A stretch of 64,000 nucleotides of DNA from Pseudomonas triticifolii (GTDB lineage Bacteria > Pseudomonadota > Gammaproteobacteria > Pseudomonadales > Pseudomonadaceae). Location: contig NZ_JACONV010000001.1 in assembly GCF_014358015.1 (NCBI RefSeq), forward strand, positions 1-64,000, in the 5' to 3' direction. Under the pieces are notes generated by a model that was given only the letters and a program-made list of their open reading frames with translations, did not search any database and was not told the origin of the DNA. Shown here one piece after another: positions 18,511 to 28,125 of the stretch; positions within the stretch are counted from its first letter, which is position 1; the number at the start of each line of letters is the position of its first letter. The position numbers and the translations under genes were made by a program.

Positions 18511-18530
18511 GGTCAGTGTTGATCGATGAA

Positions 18531-19832
18531 TCAGGCCAGCAATTCAGCGCCCAGTTGGAAAGCCACCCACAGGGCCAGGCCTGTGGCGAAGGTCAGCGCA
18601 ATGTTCTCAAACAGGTTGTTGCGATATTCCTTGGCCAGCAGAGATTTCTGATTGGACATGATCAACAAGCCCAGCGAGATGATCGGCAGGCCGATGATGT
18701 TCAAGGCGTTGACGCCCAGCGTCAGGGTCACGAAGTCTGGCATGCCAGGCAGCGACCAGATCAGCGGGGTGACCAGAATGAACAGCATGAACCACTTGTG
18801 CATCGGATCACGATGAAATTCCTTGCCGTAGCGTTCGCGTCGCTGCGGGCGAATGTGCTGAAACGCGTCGGTGATCAGCATCGGAAAGGCTGTTGTCTTG
18901 CCCGAAATGCTGGCGAACAGGGTCGCGAACACGCCGATGAAAAAGACGAACCAGCCCAATGGACCGAAGAACAGTTCCAGCGCCTTGCCCAGATCGCCCA
19001 GGGTGTTCACCTGAATGCCGTTCGGCCGCAGGATCTCGACGCCGACGACCCAGATCGCCAGGTTGATGACGATGCCGACAATGACCGCAAACAGCAGATC
19101 GTTGCGCTGAATGCGTTTGTGCTCGGGGCCGGTCCAGCCTTTCTCGCGCATCACATACGGGTGAACGAAGTTAGCGATGGAACCGGCCACTGCGCCAATC
19201 ACCGACACCGCCACCAGCAGCGCGCCATGCACGCCTTCATCGGGTGGGATGCTGAAGCCGATCGTACCTTTGATGATCCCGGTGACATCCGGGCCGGACA
19301 TGATCGCCAGGGTCAGAAAGGCCAGCGTCATGATCGCCAGCAACACTTTCATCACGCCTTCGATCATCGCGTAAATATTGCGACCCACCAGCAACCACAC
19401 GGCGATCACGACTGCCACCGAGCAGAGCAGCGGCTGATTGATGTGCAGCAACATCGCCAGGGCTTCGCCAGCCCCCTTGATCATGTAGGCGTTGATCAAA
19501 TGCCCCATCAACAGCGCATAGACGAGCATGAACCAGGCGAACAAGGGATGCAGTTGCGCGTAGCCCTGCAGGATCGTCATGCCTTGATTGTTACAGAGCT
19601 GGAAGCGGGCAATGATGTTGACGATCAGGAACCTGAGCAACAACGAAATCGCCAGCACCCACATCATCGCGTAACCGTAACTCGCACCGGCCACTGACGA
19701 GGTGATCAGATCGCCCGCACCCAGCCAGGACAACACGGCGATGATGCCGGGCCCCAGCAATTTGGCGAGCTTTTTCAGACGAGGTTCTGCGACGGGCGAT
19801 ACCTTTTCTTCAATCGAAGGGCTGCCGGGCAT
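18531..19832 (-). CDS. Nramp-like divalent metal transporter with non-canonical metal motifs
   Basis: A 433-residue membrane protein with about eleven helices and the overall Nramp pattern (KLLGPGIIAVLSWLGAGDLI in TM1; VAGSIANFVHPYVM in TM6). The canonical TM1 metal motif DPGN is replaced by GAGD, and the TM6 MPH motif by FVHPY. The start at 19832 is supported by GGAG nine bases upstream; the frame also opens at a TTG at 19847. Such variants belong to outlying Nramp clades whose cargo (magnesium, other ions or none) is not settled. It lies next to Zur-linked genes but has no obvious Zur box of its own. Confidence 0.82.
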   Translation of the reverse strand: MPGSPSIEEKVSPVAEPRLKKLAKLLGPGIIAVLSWLGAGDLITSSVAGASYGYAMMWVLAISLLLRFLIVNIIARFQLCNNQGMTILQGYAQLHPLFAWFMLVYALLMGHLINAYMIKGAGEALAMLLHINQPLLCSVAVVIAVWLLVGRNIYAMIEGVMKVLLAIMTLAFLTLAIMSGPDVTGIIKGTIGFSIPPDEGVHGALLVAVSVIGAVAGSIANFVHPYVMREKGWTGPEHKRIQRNDLLFAVIVGIVINLAIWVVGVEILRPNGIQVNTLGDLGKALELFFGPLGWFVFFIGVFATLFASISGKTTAFPMLITDAFQHIRPQRRERYGKEFHRDPMHKWFMLFILVTPLIWSLPGMPDFVTLTLGVNALNIIGLPIISLGLLIMSNQKSLLAKEYRNNLFENIALTFATGLALWVAFQLGAELLA

Positions 19833-20114
19833 ATGTCGAATCTCCAATTGTTATTGTAGTGAGATGAAAGACAGTCGCAGACAAGATAAGACGTCGTACA
19901 ACGTGGGTGTCGATTCAAATGTAACTTGGTGTGAATGAGTCTCAGCAGTCTTTGCACGACGATGTCGACGCTTCAGGTACGCTTGAGAGGTGAAGCAGAG
20001 TGTCAAGAGCTGCCGGTTCATGCGGAGCAGTCGACGCTATGCCTGAATCCGGAAATCGCACAACATGTCTCGGTCAACCCGCTGACCCGCACCATTAACC
20101 CATAGAGCGCTGCC
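19833..20114. other. Intergenic region between divergent genes
   Basis: The 282 bp between the Nramp-like gene (minus) and the amidohydrolase gene (plus) must hold promoters for both. I recognise no specific operator, riboswitch or small gene here. Confidence 0.5.
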
Positions 20115-20864
20115 ATGCCATTCCCCACACTCGCCGCCGCCCAATTTCAATGCGAGCGGGGCGAGCTTGCGAGAAACGTTGAAGGCCACCTGACCTTCAT
20201 GCGTCACGCCGCAGAGTCAGGTGCCGATTACCTGTTATTCCCTGAGCTTTCGTTGACCGGCTATGAGCCCGATATCGCCCGCGAACTTGCCGTAGTCGCT
20301 GATGACAAGCGTCTTGAGCCCATTCGTGCGCTGGCAATGCAGTTACGCCTGACGACGACGGTCGGCATCCCGCTCAAGGGACCGGATGACACTGTTCGGA
20401 TTGGCGCGCTGACATTCACCGCGCAGGGCGACACCATCGCGTACGCCAAGCAATACCTGCACCCCGGCGAAGACGCAGTGTTCAGTGCCGGGTCGACAGA
20501 CTGTTTTCTGCCACTGCATCCACACAGGATAGGCCTGTGCGTTTGCGCCGACTTCAGTCATCCCGAGCACGTACAGCGTATGGCGCAAGGCAATGCCTGG
20601 GTGTACGCCGCAAGCGTACTGATATCACCCGGCGGTTATGAAAACGACGCCGCGCTGCTGCAAGGCCATGCGCGGCGACACGGGTTACCGGTATTGATGG
20701 CCAATCACGCGGGGCCAACCGGCGGTTGGGGATCGGCCGGACGCAGCGGTTTTTGGGATGGAGGCGGAAATTGGGTCGGCGGGTTGAGTGGCGCTGGAAG
20801 CGGTCTGGTGATCGCAACCTGCCAACCGCAAGGCTGGCAGGTGCAGACGTTCACGCTGGAGTAG
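20115..20864 (+). CDS. Carbon-nitrogen hydrolase (nitrilase superfamily)
   Basis: A 249-residue cytoplasmic enzyme of the nitrilase/omega-amidase fold. The catalytic triad is visible: Glu in LLFPELSLTGYE (about residue 44), Lys in YAKQYLHPGE (about 112) and Cys in IGLCVCADFSHPE (about 144). Substrate classes include amides and carbamoyl compounds. Its 3' end overlaps the convergent MFS gene by 14 bp, suggesting no space for a private terminator. Upstream genes do not suggest a pathway. Confidence 0.9.
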   Translation: MPFPTLAAAQFQCERGELARNVEGHLTFMRHAAESGADYLLFPELSLTGYEPDIARELAVVADDKRLEPIRALAMQLRLTTTVGIPLKGPDDTVRIGALTFTAQGDTIAYAKQYLHPGEDAVFSAGSTDCFLPLHPHRIGLCVCADFSHPEHVQRMAQGNAWVYAASVLISPGGYENDAALLQGHARRHGLPVLMANHAGPTGGWGSAGRSGFWDGGGNWVGGLSGAGSGLVIATCQPQGWQVQTFTLE

Positions 20865-22131
20865 GAGAGGTCATCGCACTCGGGCCAGAATCGCTCGGGC
20901 CTTTTCCATCGGAGCCTTGCTCGGCCTGCGCAAGTGTTTCCGGCACAGCCAGCCACAGCAGGCAGAACGCTGCCGCAGCGACTCCGGCAAGCGTCAGGAA
21001 CGCTGCGCTGTAACCTGCGGCGTGCACGACAAAGCCCGCCAGGCTGTTGCTCAGCGCAGCGCCCAATCCGAACATCGTGGACAGCGCGCCCAGGCTGACG
21101 TTGAAGCGCCCGGTGCCTTGGGTCAGGTCCTTGACCATCAGCGGAAACAGCGCGCCAAACAGACCGGCACCGATACCGTCGAGCATCTGAACGGCAACCA
21201 GCCAGTACGGGTCGTCAGACAGTGTGTAGAGCACACCGCGAATGGGCAGAATCAGAAAGCCCGCCAGCAACAGCGGCTTGCGTCCCCAGACGTCGGCTTT
21301 CATGCCTACCAGCAAGGCGGCAGGCACCATCACCAGTTGTGCGGCGACGATGCAGGCTGACGTCAGTGGCGTGGCCATCTGCATATTGATCTGCGAGAGC
21401 TTCTGGCTCACCAGCGGCAGCATGGCGGCGTTGGCCAGGTGGAAGAGGGCGCAGCAGATACCGAACAGCAGCAGCGGCTTATTGCTCAGCAAAGCCTTCA
21501 GGCCAGACGGCGCGCCCTCATGAGTCTTGTGGCTGGCATCGAAACCCCGCGCCACATCGTGGTCGATGGCATCGGCGGACACAAAGCTGACTGCCAGGAT
21601 GCTCGCCAGCGCCATGGCTGCCATCAGGTAGAACACCGCAACCGGACCGAACAGGTAAGCGAACCCGCCGGCCAGCAGCGCGGCGCAGGCGTTACCGGCG
21701 TGGTTGAAGGTTTCATTGCGCCCGGTGCGTCGGGTGAATGCGCGGGGTCCGGTAATACCCAGCGAGATGGCGGCGATGGCAGGTGCGAACACGGATGCGG
21801 CGATGCTGCTCAGTGCTTGAGTCAGCGCGACCAGGGTGAATGACGACGTGAACGGCAGCACCAGACAACTCAACGTCACCAGCAGGGCGGCGGCGGCAAT
21901 GATGGCGCGCTTGGATTTCGTCCGGTCAATCAGGGCACCAGCGGGTGTTTGCGTGACCAGCCCTGCGATACCGGCAATGGTCATGACCACGCCGATGCTG
22001 GCCGGGTCCCATTTGTGGACCGCTAGCAGATAAATAGCCAGGTAGGGACCCAGTCCGTCGCGCACATCGGCGAGGAAGAAGTTCAGGCTGTCCAGTGACA
22101 GGGTATTGCGGCGATCTGCATGACTGGCCAA
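20851..22131 (-). CDS. MFS transporter
   Basis: A 426-residue major facilitator with twelve likely membrane helices. The loop motif between TM2 and TM3 reads GALIDRTKSKRAII. It begins with TTG at 22131, with GAGAG upstream; no ATG is available in frame nearby. The C-terminal tail is rich in Ser, Gly and Pro (SDGKGPSDSGPSAMTSPTPA) and overlaps the convergent amidohydrolase gene. The cargo is unknown, and no regulator is adjacent. Confidence 0.88.
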   Translation of the reverse strand: MASHADRRNTLSLDSLNFFLADVRDGLGPYLAIYLLAVHKWDPASIGVVMTIAGIAGLVTQTPAGALIDRTKSKRAIIAAAALLVTLSCLVLPFTSSFTLVALTQALSSIAASVFAPAIAAISLGITGPRAFTRRTGRNETFNHAGNACAALLAGGFAYLFGPVAVFYLMAAMALASILAVSFVSADAIDHDVARGFDASHKTHEGAPSGLKALLSNKPLLLFGICCALFHLANAAMLPLVSQKLSQINMQMATPLTSACIVAAQLVMVPAALLVGMKADVWGRKPLLLAGFLILPIRGVLYTLSDDPYWLVAVQMLDGIGAGLFGALFPLMVKDLTQGTGRFNVSLGALSTMFGLGAALSNSLAGFVVHAAGYSAAFLTLAGVAAAAFCLLWLAVPETLAQAEQGSDGKGPSDSGPSAMTSPTPA

Positions 22132-22236
22132 GGCGGTTACTCTCGAAATTCGTCAGACTCCAACCCACCGAGCCACGGGAAATACAGACCTGAGCCGTTT
22201 TAAAGAAGTTTCAGCATGTTTCATGAATAAAGCGAG

Positions 22237-22419
22237 TCAGCCACCCTTTTTCTGCAAGTCTTTCATGCGCAAGGTGGCCCGCTTCACGGCGGCCATTTTT
22301 TCCGGACGTTTCATGCGCTTCCATTTGCGAATGTCATCTTTGGTCCGGCCGCAACTGACGCACAGGTCACCACTAAGCTGGCACACGGAAATGCACGGGT
22401 TTTCAATGTCCTTGGCCAT
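22237..22419 (-). CDS. DUF1289 small protein
   Basis: A 60-residue protein with the DUF1289 cysteine pattern (NPCISVCQLSGDLCVSCGRT): four cysteines that could bind a metal or Fe-S cluster, followed by a basic helix (KWKRMKRPEKMAAVKRATLR). It starts four bases after the stop of the upstream gene at 22423, so the two form an operon. Family function is unknown. Confidence 0.88.
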   Translation of the reverse strand: MAKDIENPCISVCQLSGDLCVSCGRTKDDIRKWKRMKRPEKMAAVKRATLRMKDLQKKGG

Positions 22420-22422
22420 GGC

Positions 22423-22794
22423 TCAACCTCGCCTCGCATACTTGCGTGAAAGCCGCAGCGCCCAGTCGCCGCCGTTCTCGCGCTGACATTGCTCTTCGCT
22501 GTCGACGTGCACGTGCCTGGGCAACTGCGTCAACCGGATATCTAGCTCGTCCAGCGCCCCGGCAGTCAGCTGGATCATGCGCTTATCCAGGCCCTGACTC
22601 AGCGCCTGGTCCTTTGCCGACACGGTGTCGAACACCCAGATCACCTGAAGGCTGTCCGGAAATTGGGCGTAGTCGACTTCGTGGGTCAGCCAGCAAAAGC
22701 CCGCAATCTCGGATTTCGCCGTTTCACAGGACTGCGTCAGCGCCGCGATCAATCGTCGTTCTGTCTGTGCCTGCTCACGTTTGCTCGACGGCAT
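22423..22794 (-). CDS. Conserved hypothetical protein
   Basis: A 123-residue soluble protein that I do not recognise. I start it at MPSSKREQAQTERRL (22794), because the 15 residues before this look non-coding. It has mixed alpha/beta character (SLQVIWVFDTVSAKDQAL) and no signal peptide or membrane segment. It is followed closely by the DUF1289 gene, with which it is probably translated. Confidence 0.65.
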   Translation of the reverse strand: MPSSKREQAQTERRLIAALTQSCETAKSEIAGFCWLTHEVDYAQFPDSLQVIWVFDTVSAKDQALSQGLDKRMIQLTAGALDELDIRLTQLPRHVHVDSEEQCQRENGGDWALRLSRKYARRG

Positions 22795-22949
22795 GTTTGA
22801 GTCCTTCGAAAAAGTGTGATGGGTAAAGGCGCAGCACAATACCTGATTGTGGAGTGTGAATCAGAATGGCGTTCACGCTGTCCTAATGCCTGGGCATCGC
22901 TGACACGGCGCGGCCTCACCTGACTAAAAACAAAACAAGGACATACACC

Positions 22950-24041
22950 ATGGATCGCTTCCAGGCAGGTAACGCGGCTGATCAAGGCCGTAGGGGATTT
23001 CTGAAAAAGTCGTTGGCAGTCTCCGCGACCGTTGCAGCCATTGGCGCGTTGCCGCGCTTTTCGCTGGGCGAGCCGCTGACCCAGCGCTACCCCGATCCGC
23101 TGGTCAATGTGCTGGACGACAGCTTCATGGACCTGCGCATCTTCAATGCCAGCGTTGAAAAGCTGGCCTCCGGCATGCGCTGGGCCGAAGGGCCGGTGTG
23201 GATGGGCGATGGCCGTTTCCTGCTGGTCAGCGACATTCCCAACAACCGCATCATGCGCTGGGACGAAGTCACCGGCAGCCTGTCGGTGTACCGCGAGCAT
23301 TCGAATTTTTCCAACGGCATGTGCCGTGATCGTCAAGGTCGCTTGCTGGTGTGCGAAGGCTCATCGACCACCAACGAGGGGCGGCGTGTCACCCGCACCG
23401 AATACAACGGGCGCATCACCGTGCTGGCCGACCGTTTCGACGGCAAGCCCTTCAACTCGCCGAACGACATCGTTTGCAAGCGTGACGGCTCGATCTGGTT
23501 CACCGACCCCATGTTCCAGGCCAATAGCGACTATGAAGGCCACAAGGTGCCGCAGTCACAGCCTTTCGGGGTGTACCGCATCGATCCGTCCGACGGCAAG
23601 GTCAGCCGGGTAATCGACGATATGGCCGGGCCGAACGGCCTGTGTTTCTCGCCGGACGAGAAAACGCTGTATGTGGTCGAAGGCCGCGCCAGGCCCAACG
23701 GCATCATCTGGGCGACTGCCGTCAATGATGACGGCACGCTGGGTGCGCGGCGCAAGCACATAGAGGGTGTGGACTACGCCGCCATCGACGGCATCAAGTG
23801 CGACGAAAGCGGCAACCTGTGGTGCGGCTGGGGTGGCAATGGCAATCCCCAGGCTGATCTGGAAAAGCTCGATGGCGTGCGCGTGTTCAACCCGCAAGGC
23901 AAGGCGATCGGCCATATCACGTTGCCGGAACGCTGCGCTAACCTCTGCTTCGGCGGGCCTGAGGGCAACCGACTGTTCATGGCCAGCAGCCATTCGCTGT
24001 ATTCGGTGTTCGTGAATGCCCGAGGCGCGACCTTCGCCTGA
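22950..24041 (+). CDS. SMP-30/gluconolactonase/LRE family protein, Tat-exported
   Basis: A 363-residue six-bladed beta-propeller protein with an N-terminal twin-arginine signal (QGRRGFLKKSLAVSATVAAI), so it should reach the periplasm folded. Propeller motifs include GMRWAEGPVWMGDGRFLLVS, NSPNDIVCKRDGSIWFTDP and GPNGLCFSPDEKTLYVVEG, with acidic and Asn residues (Glu, Asn, Asp) suited to a divalent metal centre. It probably hydrolyses a sugar lactone or related ester. RBS AAGGA precedes the ATG. The gene is flanked by unrelated genes. Confidence 0.9.
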   Translation: MDRFQAGNAADQGRRGFLKKSLAVSATVAAIGALPRFSLGEPLTQRYPDPLVNVLDDSFMDLRIFNASVEKLASGMRWAEGPVWMGDGRFLLVSDIPNNRIMRWDEVTGSLSVYREHSNFSNGMCRDRQGRLLVCEGSSTTNEGRRVTRTEYNGRITVLADRFDGKPFNSPNDIVCKRDGSIWFTDPMFQANSDYEGHKVPQSQPFGVYRIDPSDGKVSRVIDDMAGPNGLCFSPDEKTLYVVEGRARPNGIIWATAVNDDGTLGARRKHIEGVDYAAIDGIKCDESGNLWCGWGGNGNPQADLEKLDGVRVFNPQGKAIGHITLPERCANLCFGGPEGNRLFMASSHSLYSVFVNARGATFA

Positions 24042-24151
24042 TGCGGTATTGAGGTGCGGAGCGGCCAATCCCGCGCTGCGCCTCAATCGCTTCGAACCCC
24101 TTGAGTCAGCACGGGTCTGTTCGTGTATCACTCTTTTCAGGGAAGGTTCTT

Positions 24152-24985
24152 ATGTCTGCGCAACGCAGCCTTGTCATGTTGGCACGAGGCGGTTACGCCG
24201 CCCGTGGTGTTGTTTACCTGATCATCGGTCTGTTCGCCGTCCTCGCGGCGCTTGGGTCCTCAAGGCCCGCAGACAGTCACAGCAGCCTTGAAGCGTTGTT
24301 GAGTCAGCCGTTCGGTAGCGTGCTGGTCGGGATTGTCGTCGTCGGCCTGCTGGCGTTTGCCGCCTGGCGTGTGCTGCAGGCGACCCGTGATGTCGATCAC
24401 CACGGCCGGGAGTTCAAAGGCCTGGTGATTCGCGGTGGGCTGCTGGTGGGTGGGTTTACCTACGGCGCACTGGCGTTCTTCGCACTGGGCCTGCTGGTCA
24501 GCGGGCTCAAAAGCTCGGGTGGAGGGGGCGACGGCCAGACCGAAGACCTGCTGAAGTGGATTCTGTCCTGGGACCACTCCAACCTGCTGGTCTACGTCGT
24601 GGCCCTGGTGCCGCTGGGGCTGGGCATCGTACATATCATCAAGGGCTACAAGGCCTCGTTCGAAAAGTACTTCGAGGCCGACGAAGACGTCATGCGCTAC
24701 GTGCGCCCTGTTTCGCGCTTCGGCCTGATTGCCCGTGGCGTGGCCTTCATTGAGATCGCTGTATTGCTCGTGGTGAGCGGCTCCAGCTATCAGGCGATGC
24801 ACCCACCGGGCATGAAGGATGCGTTGAACGGGTTGCTGGATCTTCCTGCAGGCGGGCTGGTGCTGCTGATTGTAGCGCTGGGGCTGATTGCGTTTTCGGT
24901 GTACAGCTTTGCCCAGGCGGCGTGGCGTCGTATCAACATGGACGTTCCCGATGCGCCCGAGGCCGTTGCGCGCCACTTTCGCTGA
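24152..24985 (+). CDS. DUF1206 inner-membrane protein
   Basis: A 277-residue membrane protein built from three repeats of about 80-90 residues. Each repeat has two helices and opens with a pattern like LARGGYAARGVVYLIIGLFA, then VIRGGLLVGGFTYGALAFFA, then FGLIARGVAFIEIAVLLVVS. This triplication defines DUF1206. The start at 24152 was chosen because AAGG sits just upstream and the preceding 17 residues look spurious. Function of the family is unknown. Confidence 0.88.
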   Translation: MSAQRSLVMLARGGYAARGVVYLIIGLFAVLAALGSSRPADSHSSLEALLSQPFGSVLVGIVVVGLLAFAAWRVLQATRDVDHHGREFKGLVIRGGLLVGGFTYGALAFFALGLLVSGLKSSGGGGDGQTEDLLKWILSWDHSNLLVYVVALVPLGLGIVHIIKGYKASFEKYFEADEDVMRYVRPVSRFGLIARGVAFIEIAVLLVVSGSSYQAMHPPGMKDALNGLLDLPAGGLVLLIVALGLIAFSVYSFAQAAWRRINMDVPDAPEAVARHFR

Positions 24986-25174
24986 TGTTCACCAGGGCGG
25001 TGCCTGAGGCCGGGTCAGGCGCGCCCTCAAACACATTAAATATGTGAACCACGCCTTAAGTCGCCTGCGGTGCAGCCGACATCCTTTTTTGAGCTCCGAC
25101 CTGTTTGCGCACTGACGTCCTGGACGTCGCTGCGCACGACATCCGGCGCGCCATAAAAACAAAAGAGGACAGCC

Positions 25175-27160
25175 ATGACCATTCTTCAGCGAGTGATTGG
25201 TGGGTTTGCCGTGCTGGTTGTGTTGTTACTCGCCATGGTGAGTATCAGCTATCAGAGCACCCACTCGATAAGCGAGCGTTTGAGCATCATTACCGGTCAG
25301 TCGGCACCCCTTAGCCGTGCGGCGAGCGAACTGTACGTGCATGTCTTGCGCGCCAACCAGGCACTGCTGGGCGTGCTGGTCAGTAACGACCCGAAGCAGA
25401 TCGACGAAGGCAAGCAGCCGTTCAATGACAGCATGGCGCGCTTCAATCAGCTGCTCGACAGCACGCCAGCCTATATCGGCGACCGCGCTGATCTGCGCGA
25501 TAACCTTGCACAGCAGCGTCAGCTCAGTGCCGCCTACGCCGAACAGGCGCAGATGCTGATCGCCAGTCACCGCCAGGATGTCCTGCAACTGCAACAGACC
25601 CGTATTCTTCAAGGCTACAGCAGCAGCCAGAGCGTGCAACTGACCAGCTACCTTCGCGACTATATCGCTCGCGAGCGCAATGCGGGCGCTGCCGACCAGG
25701 TCGCTGCAGCCGAGAAGCTGTTGCTGGAGGTCGGTAAGTCCTATGAAGGCCTGGCCGCACATGCTGCGACCCCCGACATGCAAATGCTGCAGCGTGTGCT
25801 CAATCTTCAGGACGAGGTGATCAGCACCCGCGCTCGTGAGCTGACAGCTGCGGACCCTCGCGCCGGCCGTGTGGCCGGCGTCATGGTCAATCGCCTGCTC
25901 AATGACCTGACCGGTGCTGACGGCGTTTATCAGGCGTATCGCCAGGAGGCCGCGCTGGCCGAGCAGGTCAGCAAGCAGCGACAGGCTGCTGAAACGCGTC
26001 TGCAAGCCACGCTGGACAAGATCGGCGAATTCGGCAATCAGTCACTGGCGGTTGCCAACGAAGCCAAGGAAGGGGCGGACTCGACGATTGCCACCAGCCT
26101 GAGCCTGTTGCTGGTTGCCTGCATACTGGCGGTCTTGGCGGCTGTGGTCATCGGTACTTGGGTTGCCTTCAGCCTGCGTCGCCCGCTGGCGGCCTTCCGC
26201 GAAGTGCTCAAGACCTTGACCACGGGCGATATGCGCGTGCGCTTCGATGTCAGCCGCAAGGATGAGTTCGGCGAACTGGGCGGGTACCTGAACGAATTCA
26301 CCCAGTCCCTGCAACAGACTTTCCGCGAGCTGATCGGCTCGGCGGACGCCCTGGCCCAGACCGCCAGCAACAATGCCCAGATCAGCGAGCAGACCACGCG
26401 GGTCGTCGACGAGCAGAAGGACCGTCTGCACTCGGCTGCCTCGGCCATGAACGAGATGGAAAGTACCGTTGAGGAAGTGGCCCGGCGTGCCCATGACACG
26501 CGCAGCGCCGTGGACAACACCAGCGAGCTGACCGACAAGGTGCAGAAGCGTGTGGCCGAAACCATCGTCAACATTCGCCAGCAGGCCGAACAGGTCAACA
26601 AGGCTTCGGCCGTGACCGATGAGCTGCAGAAATACGGCCAGAACATCGACGGCATTGTCGATGCGATTCGCACCATTGCCGAACAGACCAACCTGCTGGC
26701 GCTCAACGCCGCCATCGAGGCGGCGCGCGCCGGCGAGCAGGGCCGTGGCTTTGCGGTGGTTGCTGACGAGGTCAGGTCGCTGGCCAGCCGCACCCAGACA
26801 TCGACCAGCGAGATCCAGGAAATGATCGGCCAGATGCAGAGCAAGATTCATTCTGCGGTGCAGGTCATGAACGAAAGCCAGATCCAGTCCAATCACTGCG
26901 TGACGCTGGCGTCGGGCGCTGATGAGCTGTTGCTGGAAATGGGCGAGGCAGTCGGCACTATCCGCGACATGAATATCCAGATCGCGGCCGCCACCGAGCA
27001 GCAGAGCGCGACGGTGCAGGAGACCAGCCGCATGGTTACGCACATCAATGACGCTGCCCAGCAGGCTGCAGACGGTGCCGAGCAGTCGGCCAGCAGCAGC
27101 CAGGACCTGTCGAAAATGGCCAGGGATCAGCGCGAGCTGCTCCATCATTTCAGCGTTTGA
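25175..27160 (+). CDS. Methyl-accepting chemotaxis protein with a long helical periplasmic domain
   Basis: A 661-residue transducer. TM1 is at about residues 8-28; a periplasmic all-helical domain of about 260 residues follows (long enough for the helical bimodular, HBM, type), TM2 at about 310-332, HAMP to about 385, and a signalling domain with the conserved hairpin [34 protein letters not shown] region near 510-545. RBS GAGGA precedes the ATG. A sugar-type periplasmic binding protein gene follows 17 bp later with no transporter, so this receptor may sense the liganded binding protein. Confidence 0.92.
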   Translation: MTILQRVIGGFAVLVVLLLAMVSISYQSTHSISERLSIITGQSAPLSRAASELYVHVLRANQALLGVLVSNDPKQIDEGKQPFNDSMARFNQLLDSTPAYIGDRADLRDNLAQQRQLSAAYAEQAQMLIASHRQDVLQLQQTRILQGYSSSQSVQLTSYLRDYIARERNAGAADQVAAAEKLLLEVGKSYEGLAAHAATPDMQMLQRVLNLQDEVISTRARELTAADPRAGRVAGVMVNRLLNDLTGADGVYQAYRQEAALAEQVSKQRQAAETRLQATLDKIGEFGNQSLAVANEAKEGADSTIATSLSLLLVACILAVLAAVVIGTWVAFSLRRPLAAFREVLKTLTTGDMRVRFDVSRKDEFGELGGYLNEFTQSLQQTFRELIGSADALAQTASNNAQISEQTTRVVDEQKDRLHSAASAMNEMESTVEEVARRAHDTRSAVDNTSELTDKVQKRVAETIVNIRQQAEQVNKASAVTDELQKYGQNIDGIVDAIRTIAEQTNLLALNAAIEAARAGEQGRGFAVVADEVRSLASRTQTSTSEIQEMIGQMQSKIHSAVQVMNESQIQSNHCVTLASGADELLLEMGEAVGTIRDMNIQIAAATEQQSATVQETSRMVTHINDAAQQAADGAEQSASSSQDLSKMARDQRELLHHFSV

Positions 27161-27177
27161 TGCCCGGGAGTCAGAAC

Positions 27178-28098
27178 ATGAAGCAATGGTTAGCGATTTC
27201 CCTGGGTGCCAGCCTGCTGGCCGCCAGTCTGGCTCACGCCAGTACACCTTTGGTCGGCGTCGGCATGGCCAAGTACAACGACAACTTTCAGACCATCCTG
27301 CGCCATGGCGTGGAGACGCAGATCGCGGTGCTTGATGCCGATATCTTCATGGAGAACGGCCAGGACAACGCCGACCTGCAGATGCGCCAGTTTCGCAATC
27401 TGGTGAGTTCGAAGGTGGACGCCATCGTCATCGCCATGGTCAATGGCAAGAGTGCGCCGGAAATGATGCGTCTGGCCAACGAGGCAAAGATTCCACTGGT
27501 GTTCGTCAACCGCAACCCGGAACCCGCCAAGTGGCCGGCGCAGACGGCATTCGTCGGCTCCGACGAGCTGGAGTCGGGCACCTTGCAGATGGAAGAGCTG
27601 GCGCGCCGTGCCGATTACAAGGGCAATGTGGTGATTCTGGTCGGTGACCCGAACAACAAGTCGTCGGTCATGCGCACCGAAGACGTGGAAAAGGTCGTCG
27701 CCAAATACCCGAACATGAAGATTGTGCAGAAAAAAATCGGTAACTGGGAGCGCAGCCAGGCAGCGACCATCGTCATCGACTGGATCAAGCAGGGCGTGGA
27801 CTTCTCGATCATCGCGGCCAACAACGATGAAATGGCCATTGGCGCAATCATGGGGCTGGAGAAGGCTGGCAAGAACGCCCAGAACTACCTGGTCGGCGGC
27901 ATCGACGGTACGCCCGACGGTCTCAAGTTGATGGCCGAGGGCAAGATGGCTGTGAGTGTGTTTCAGGATGCGGTGGGTCAGGCCAGGGGTGCCGTGGACG
28001 CCGCGCTGAGCATGGCCCGGGGCGAAACGCTGGCGTCGCCGGTGATCTGGGTGCCGTTCAAGCTGATCACCCCGGAAAACCGCCAGCAGTTCGAGTGA
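27178..28098 (+). CDS. Periplasmic sugar-type substrate-binding protein
   Basis: A 306-residue exported protein (signal peptide QWLAISLGASLLAASLAHAS) of the Peripla_BP_4 / ribose-galactose binding family. Visible fold segments: VGVGMAKYNDNFQTILRHGV, KVDAIVIAMVNGKS, IPLVFVNRNPEP, IIAANNDEMAIGAIMGLEKA and GGIDGTPDGLKLM. The start at 27178 leaves 17 bp to the chemoreceptor stop. No ABC ATPase or permease gene follows; the next gene is convergent. It may therefore serve mainly as a chemotaxis ligand carrier, or use a transporter encoded elsewhere. Confidence 0.9.
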   Translation: MKQWLAISLGASLLAASLAHASTPLVGVGMAKYNDNFQTILRHGVETQIAVLDADIFMENGQDNADLQMRQFRNLVSSKVDAIVIAMVNGKSAPEMMRLANEAKIPLVFVNRNPEPAKWPAQTAFVGSDELESGTLQMEELARRADYKGNVVILVGDPNNKSSVMRTEDVEKVVAKYPNMKIVQKKIGNWERSQAATIVIDWIKQGVDFSIIAANNDEMAIGAIMGLEKAGKNAQNYLVGGIDGTPDGLKLMAEGKMAVSVFQDAVGQARGAVDAALSMARGETLASPVIWVPFKLITPENRQQFE

Positions 28099-28125
28099 TG
28101 CATGGGCAGGGCCTCCGGCTATTGT

